Positions 59,204 through 64,000 of a stretch of 64,000 nucleotides of DNA are shown here, piece after piece; positions within the stretch are counted from its first letter, which is position 1; every line of letters starts with the position of its first letter. The notes below the pieces were generated by a model. It was not told the origin of the DNA and ran no database searches. It saw only the letters and a program-made list of their open reading frames with translations. The stretch spans positions 6,989,001 through 7,053,000 of the forward strand of contig NZ_CP023865.1 in the NCBI RefSeq assembly GCF_003711105.1. Reading direction: 5' to 3'. The DNA is from Actinoplanes teichomyceticus ATCC 31121 (GTDB lineage: Bacteria; Actinomycetota; Actinomycetes; Mycobacteriales; Micromonosporaceae). The translations under genes were made by a program, and so were the position numbers.

Positions 59204-59767
59204 ATGGCACTCGGCTTCGTCCGTCCCGCGCGTCCCACCGACGCCCCGGAGATCGCTCGCATCCAGCTCACCACCTGGCGCAGCGCCTACCGGCGCATGT
59301 TCCCGGCGCACGTGCTGGCCCAGCTCGACGAGCAGATGCTGGCCGCCGGCTGGGCCGAGGCGATCACCGCGCCGCCCTCGCCGCGGCACCGGGTGCTGAT
59401 CGCCGTCGAGCAGGGCGAGTCCGCCGAGCACGTGGTCGGCTTCGCCGCCGCCGGACCGGTCGACGAGCAGGCGCTGGCGCCCGAGGAGCCGCCGCTGCCG
59501 GACGACTTCGCGGCGGTCACCGACCTGCTGGTGGAACCGCGCTGGGGCCGCCGCGGGCACGGCAGCCGGCTGCTCGCCGCGGCCGTCGACCTCTGGCGCG
59601 AGGACGGCTTCCGGTATGCGGTGGCCTGGGCCTACGAGGCCGACGCGGTGATGCGCAAGTTCCTCGAGGCGGCCGGGTGGGCGCCGGACGGCGCGGGCCG
59701 GGCGCTGGACGTCGACGACATGCTGGTGCCCCAGTTGCGCCTGCACGTCGAGCTGACCCGGGACTGA
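59204..59767 (+). CDS. GNAT family N-acetyltransferase
   Basis: A 187-residue single-domain GNAT protein. The acetyl-CoA pyrophosphate-binding motif is visible as VEPRWGRRGHGSRLLAAAVDLW (R-R-G-H-G), and AYEADAVMRKFLEAAGW is the conserved late helix. Substrate is unknown. It is divergent from the YcaQ/AlkZ gene and convergent with dapB. Start ATG 59204 is leaderless-type. Confidence 0.88.
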   Translation: MALGFVRPARPTDAPEIARIQLTTWRSAYRRMFPAHVLAQLDEQMLAAGWAEAITAPPSPRHRVLIAVEQGESAEHVVGFAAAGPVDEQALAPEEPPLPDDFAAVTDLLVEPRWGRRGHGSRLLAAAVDLWREDGFRYAVAWAYEADAVMRKFLEAAGWAPDGAGRALDVDDMLVPQLRLHVELTRD

Positions 59768-59967
59768 CCCGCTCCGCCGCCCGGCGCGAGGCCGCCGGCG
59801 GCGGGCCGATCCTTTCCGGTACGCCCGGTGGCCCCGTCCGCAGGCCTCGCGGCCGAGCCCCGGGGCGCTCCCGCGCGGCGCCCGGCCCGGCTGCGCGCCG
59901 CGACGCGCCGTTGCCGGGCGACGGGCCACGGCCGCACGCCCGGCCGGCCGGCGCGGCGCGCGGCGTC

Positions 59968-60735
<768 letters not shown>

Positions 60736-60827
60736 ACGTACCGGCACGGCCCGCCCGGCACCGCTCGCGAGGAGCGGTCCGGCGGCAGCGGCAGCGCGGG
60801 TGTCCGGGCGCCGGCACGCGAGCCTGG

Positions 60828-62153
60828 TCAGGGGAACGCGCCCTCGTCGAACGGCCCCACCACGGCCAGGGACGGTTCCCGCGTCAGCAGGTCGGCGGCG
60901 ACCTCCCCGACATCGGCGATGGTCACCGCGTCGACCCGGCCCAGCAGCTCGTCCACGCTCATCAGGTGGCCGTGCAGCAGCTCGGACTTGGCCAGCCGGC
61001 TCATCCGGGAGCTGGTGTCCTCCAGGTTCAGCACGTACGACCCCTTGACCATGCCCTTGCCCCGGCCCAGTTCCTCGGCGGTGATCCCGGTCCGCGCCAC
61101 ACGTTCCAGCTCGGTGCGGATCAGGTCGAGCACCTCGGGGGCCCGGCCCGGGGCGCAGCCGGCGTAGACGCCGAACAGGCCGGAGTCGGCGTACTGGGCG
61201 GCGTACGAGTACACCGAGTACGCCAGGCCACGCTTCTCCCGGATCTCCTGGAACAGCCGGCTCGACATGCCGCCGCCGAGCACGTTGTTCAGCACGCCGA
61301 GGGCGAAGCGGCGCTCGTCGTACCGGCTCATGCCGACGCCGCCGAGCACGATGTGCGCCTGCTCGGTGTCCCGGTGCAGGACCACGGTGTGCGGTTTCTG
61401 CACGCGGACGCGCCGGTCGCCGGCACGCGGCCCGGACGGCGCCGCGGCGGCGGTGTCCAGCGGGCTGCCGGCCAGCGCCCTGCGCACCAGCCGGACCACC
61501 GCGGCGTGCTCCAGGTTGCCGGCCGCGGCGATCACCACCTGCGGCGCGCGGTACCGGCGCCGGTAGAAGTTGTTGATCTGGTTCCGGGTCATCGGGGTGA
61601 CCGATTCCGGGGTGCCCGAGATCAGCCGGCCGAGCGGGTGGTCACCGTAGACCGCCTCGGCGAAGACGTCGTGCACCTCGTCGCCCGGCTCGTCCTCGTG
61701 CATGGCGATCTCCTCCAGGATCACGCCACGCTCGGTCTCCACGTCCGCCGGATCGAGGATCGAGTCGGCCACCGCGTCCACCAGCACGTCCACCGCCAGC
61801 GGCAGATCGCTGTCGAGCACCCGCGCGTAGTAGCAGGTGTACTCCTTGGTGGTGAAGGCGTTGGTCTCGCCACCCACCGCCTCGATCTCCGCGGAGATCT
61901 GCAGCGCGGTGCGCTTGTGCGTGCCCTTGAAGAGCAGGTGCTCCAGGAAGTGCGAGGCGCCCGACATGGCCGGGCTCTCGTCGCGCGAGCCGATCCCGAC
62001 CCAGATGCCGAGCGCGGCGCTGCGGGTGGTCGGGATCGCCTCGGTGATGATGCGCAAGCCGCTGGGCAGGACGGTGCGGCGCACGCCGTCCTGGAGGGTC
62101 CGGGTGACGACACGGGCCGGCCTCTCGGCCGGCCCGTGGTTGTTCGCTGTCAC
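60828..62153 (-). CDS. M16 family zinc metallopeptidase (PepR-like)
   Basis: A 441-residue M16 (pitrilysin/processing-peptidase) protein. The inverted zinc motif HFLEH (68-72) is present, with the distal Glu in the following helix, and SRLFQEIREKRGLAYSVYSY is the conserved substrate-binding region of the C-terminal half. It corresponds to PepR (Rv2782c), downstream of pnp. GTG 62153 abuts the pnp stop (adjacent codons), so it is translationally coupled. No signal peptide. Confidence 0.93.
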   Translation of the reverse strand: MTANNHGPAERPARVVTRTLQDGVRRTVLPSGLRIITEAIPTTRSAALGIWVGIGSRDESPAMSGASHFLEHLLFKGTHKRTALQISAEIEAVGGETNAFTTKEYTCYYARVLDSDLPLAVDVLVDAVADSILDPADVETERGVILEEIAMHEDEPGDEVHDVFAEAVYGDHPLGRLISGTPESVTPMTRNQINNFYRRRYRAPQVVIAAAGNLEHAAVVRLVRRALAGSPLDTAAAAPSGPRAGDRRVRVQKPHTVVLHRDTEQAHIVLGGVGMSRYDERRFALGVLNNVLGGGMSSRLFQEIREKRGLAYSVYSYAAQYADSGLFGVYAGCAPGRAPEVLDLIRTELERVARTGITAEELGRGKGMVKGSYVLNLEDTSSRMSRLAKSELLHGHLMSVDELLGRVDAVTIADVGEVAADLLTREPSLAVVGPFDEGAFP

Positions 62154-64000
62154 CTAGTCGCGGCGCTCGCCACGGTCGCCGGACGGGCGCGACCGGCGCC
62201 GGCGCGGCTCGCCGCCGCCCTCGCCACGCGGGGCGCGCTCCTCACGCGGCGGACGGCCACCCTCGCCCTCGGCGCCGGCCGCGGCGGATGCGGCGGGCGC
62301 GGCCGCCGGTGCCTCCTCGCCCTCCGGGCGGACCTTGTCCAGGTAGATCTTGCCGCGCTGGTCGATGTCCGCGATCGACACCTCGACCTTGTCGCCGACG
62401 TTGAGGAAGTCCTCGACCTTCTCGACGCGCTTGCCGTCGCCCACCTTGGAGATGTGCAGCAGGCCGTCACGGCCGGGCAGCAGCGAGACGAACGCGCCGA
62501 ACGCGGCCGTCTTCACCACGGTGCCGAGGAACTTGTCGCCGACCTTCGGCAGGGTCGGGTTGGCGATCGCGTTGATCCGCTCGACCGCGGCCTCGGCGGC
62601 CGGGCCGTTGGTCGCGCCGACGTAGATGGTGCCGTCGTCCTCGATCGAGATGTCGGCGCCGGTCTCGTCCTGGATCGCGTTGATGGTCTGACCCTTCGGG
62701 CCGATCACCATGCCGATCTTGTCGACCGGGATCTTCACGGTGGTGACCCGCGGGGCGTACTCGCTCATCGCGGCCGGAGCGGCGATCGCCGCCTCCATCA
62801 CCGACAGGATGGTGGCGCGCGCCTCGTGCGCCTGCTGCAGAGCGCCGGCCAGCACGTCCGACGGGATGCCGTCGAGCTTGGTGTCCAGCTGCAGCGCGGT
62901 GACGAACTCGCTGGTGCCGGCGACCTTGAAGTCCATGTCGCCGAACGCGTCTTCGGCGCCCAGGATGTCGGTCAGCGCGATGTACTGCGTCTTGCCGTCG
63001 ACCTCGTCGGAGATCAGGCCCATCGCGATGCCGGCGACCGGTGCCTTCAGCGGCACACCGGCGGAGAGCAGGGCCAGCGTCGAGGCGCAGACCGAGCCCA
63101 TCGAGGTGGAGCCGTTCGAGCCGAGGGCCTCGGAGACCTGCCGGATCGCGTACGGGAACTCCTCGCGCGAGGGCAGCACCGGGACCAGCGCGCGCTCGGC
63201 CAGCGCACCGTGGCCGATCTCACGCCGCTTCGGCGAGCCCACCCGGCCGGTCTCCCCGGTCGAGTACGGCGGGAAGTTGTAGTTGTGCATGTAGCGCTTG
63301 GTCTTCTCCGGGGAGAGGGTGTCCAGCGCCTGCTCCATGCGCAGCATGTTCAGCGTGGTGACGCCCAGGATCTGGGTCTCGCCACGCTCGAACAGCGCCG
63401 AGCCGTGCACCCGCGGCAGCACGCCGACCTGCGCGCTCAGCGGGCGGATGTCCCGCGGACCACGGCCGTCGATGCGGATCTGCTCGCGCAGCACCCGCTG
63501 CCGGACCTCGGACTTGGTGATCGAGCGGAACGCCGCGCTGATCTCCTTCTCCCGGCCCTCGAACCGCTCGGCGAGCAGCTCGTGCGCCTTCGCCTTGACC
63601 AGGTCGAGCGACTCCTCGCGCTCCTGCTTGCCGGCGATCTTCAGGGCCTCGGCGACCTCGGCGCGGACCGCCTCGCTGACCGCCTCCAGCACGTCGTCCT
63701 GGTAGTCCAGGAAGACCGGGAACTCGGCGACCGGCTTGGCGGCCACCTCGGCCAGCTCGCTCTGCGCCCGGCAGAGCTCGCGGATGGCCGGCTTGGCGGC
63801 CTCCAGGCCGCCGGCGACGATCTCCTCGGTCGGGGCGGTCGCGCCGGCCGCGATCAGCTTGACCGCGTGCGGCGTGGCCTCGGCCTCGACCATCATGATC
63901 GCAACATCGGCACTGTCGCCGTCTCCGACGACCCTGCCGGCGACCACCATGTCGAAGGTGGCGCGCTCCAGCTCGTCGATGGTCGGGAAGGCGACCCACT
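62154..64000 (-). CDS. pnp: Polyribonucleotide nucleotidyltransferase, C-terminal part (5' end outside window)
   Basis: PNPase degrades RNA phosphorolytically and makes heteropolymeric tails. About 615 codons are present, covering the linker, second RNase PH domain, KH and S1 domains. The frame stays open to the right edge ([12 protein letters not shown] is translated there), so the start lies outside. Recognisable motifs: [23 protein letters not shown]-like [38 protein letters not shown], and S1 [26 protein letters not shown]. The C-terminal ~60 residues are an Arg/Gly/Pro-rich tail, which could bind RNA. Followed directly by the M16 peptidase gene. Confidence 0.96.
   Translation of the reverse strand, partial: WVAFPTIDELERATFDMVVAGRVVGDGDSADVAIMMVEAEATPHAVKLIAAGATAPTEEIVAGGLEAAKPAIRELCRAQSELAEVAAKPVAEFPVFLDYQDDVLEAVSEAVRAEVAEALKIAGKQEREESLDLVKAKAHELLAERFEGREKEISAAFRSITKSEVRQRVLREQIRIDGRGPRDIRPLSAQVGVLPRVHGSALFERGETQILGVTTLNMLRMEQALDTLSPEKTKRYMHNYNFPPYSTGETGRVGSPKRREIGHGALAERALVPVLPSREEFPYAIRQVSEALGSNGSTSMGSVCASTLALLSAGVPLKAPVAGIAMGLISDEVDGKTQYIALTDILGAEDAFGDMDFKVAGTSEFVTALQLDTKLDGIPSDVLAGALQQAHEARATILSVMEAAIAAPAAMSEYAPRVTTVKIPVDKIGMVIGPKGQTINAIQDETGADISIEDDGTIYVGATNGPAAEAAVERINAIANPTLPKVGDKFLGTVVKTAAFGAFVSLLPGRDGLLHISKVGDGKRVEKVEDFLNVGDKVEVSIADIDQRGKIYLDKVRPEGEEAPAAAPAASAAAGAEGEGGRPPREERAPRGEGGGEPRRRRSRPSGDRGERRD

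Overview
The window is about 72-75% GC by eye, with strong G/C third-position bias, many GTG and TTG starts, and a gene order close to the recA-lexA-dap-pnp region of actinobacteria. Compared from memory with Mycobacterium tuberculosis Rv2718c-Rv2783c, it keeps nrdR, lexA, hflX, dapF, miaA, a DUF349 gene, miaB, recX, recA, pspM-pspA-clgR, a phosphatidyltransferase, ftsK, rnj, dapA, dapB, an M16 peptidase and pnp. The gluABCD operon beside miaB and recX recalls Corynebacterium. B12-dependent ribonucleotide reductase, F420-type oxidoreductase, UdgX and large repeat-rich proteins suggest a Micromonosporaceae chromosome (Actinoplanes-like). That family assignment is inference. No transposase, integrase, CRISPR array, tRNA or rRNA was seen.

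Layout. 0-2.3 kb: DNA precursor and SOS block (nrdJ start, nrdR, a 45-residue membrane peptide divergent from lexA). 2.9-10.5 kb: an anchored beta-propeller protein, hflX, malic enzyme, and the operon miaA-dapF-glycerophosphodiesterase. 10.7-16.5 kb: DUF349 protein, a SLOG-fold protein paired with a two-TM/RCK/RyR channel-like protein, miaB, and a small hypothetical. 16.6-20.1 kb: gluABCD-type amino-acid ABC importer. 20.1-27.3 kb: rny, a 2.3-kb gene-free repeat block, recX-recA, DUF3046, udgX. 27.5-33.8 kb: MocR regulator divergent from a flavin-oxidase/acetyltransferase fusion, then a very long Ser/Thr kinase. 33.9-42.2 kb: Lhr helicase, LLM oxidoreductase, SAM hydrolase, Nei glycosylase. 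42.1-47.3 kb: pspM-pspA-clgR envelope-stress genes, cinA, pgsA, rimO. 47.5-54.6 kb: GT-C glycosyltransferase, Fe-S-type regulator, DUF3291, ftsK, ybjN, secreted S1 protease. 54.7-64 kb: RNase J, dapA, DUF2752, AlkZ/YcaQ, GNAT, dapB, M16 peptidase, and pnp running off the right edge.

Functionally, DNA repair and damage response dominate: lexA, recA, recX, udgX, nei, lhr, alkZ, ftsK and nrdR/nrdJ. Three LexA-box-like sites are visible, before lexA, before its divergent peptide gene and before recA. Lysine/diaminopimelate synthesis is spread over dapA, dapB and dapF. RNA decay and modification are covered by rny, rnj, pnp, miaA, miaB and rimO.

The most interesting locus is the SLOG plus TrkA-N/RyR pair at 11.99-14.32 kb. 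It combines a two-helix membrane pore-like module, tandem Rossmann gating domains, a ryanodine-receptor-type repeat and a nucleotide-binding SLOG partner. A second general signal is a recurring TANNNT box placed 6-8 nt before the start codon in 13 genes that mostly lack a Shine-Dalgarno sequence. This points to extensive leaderless transcription.
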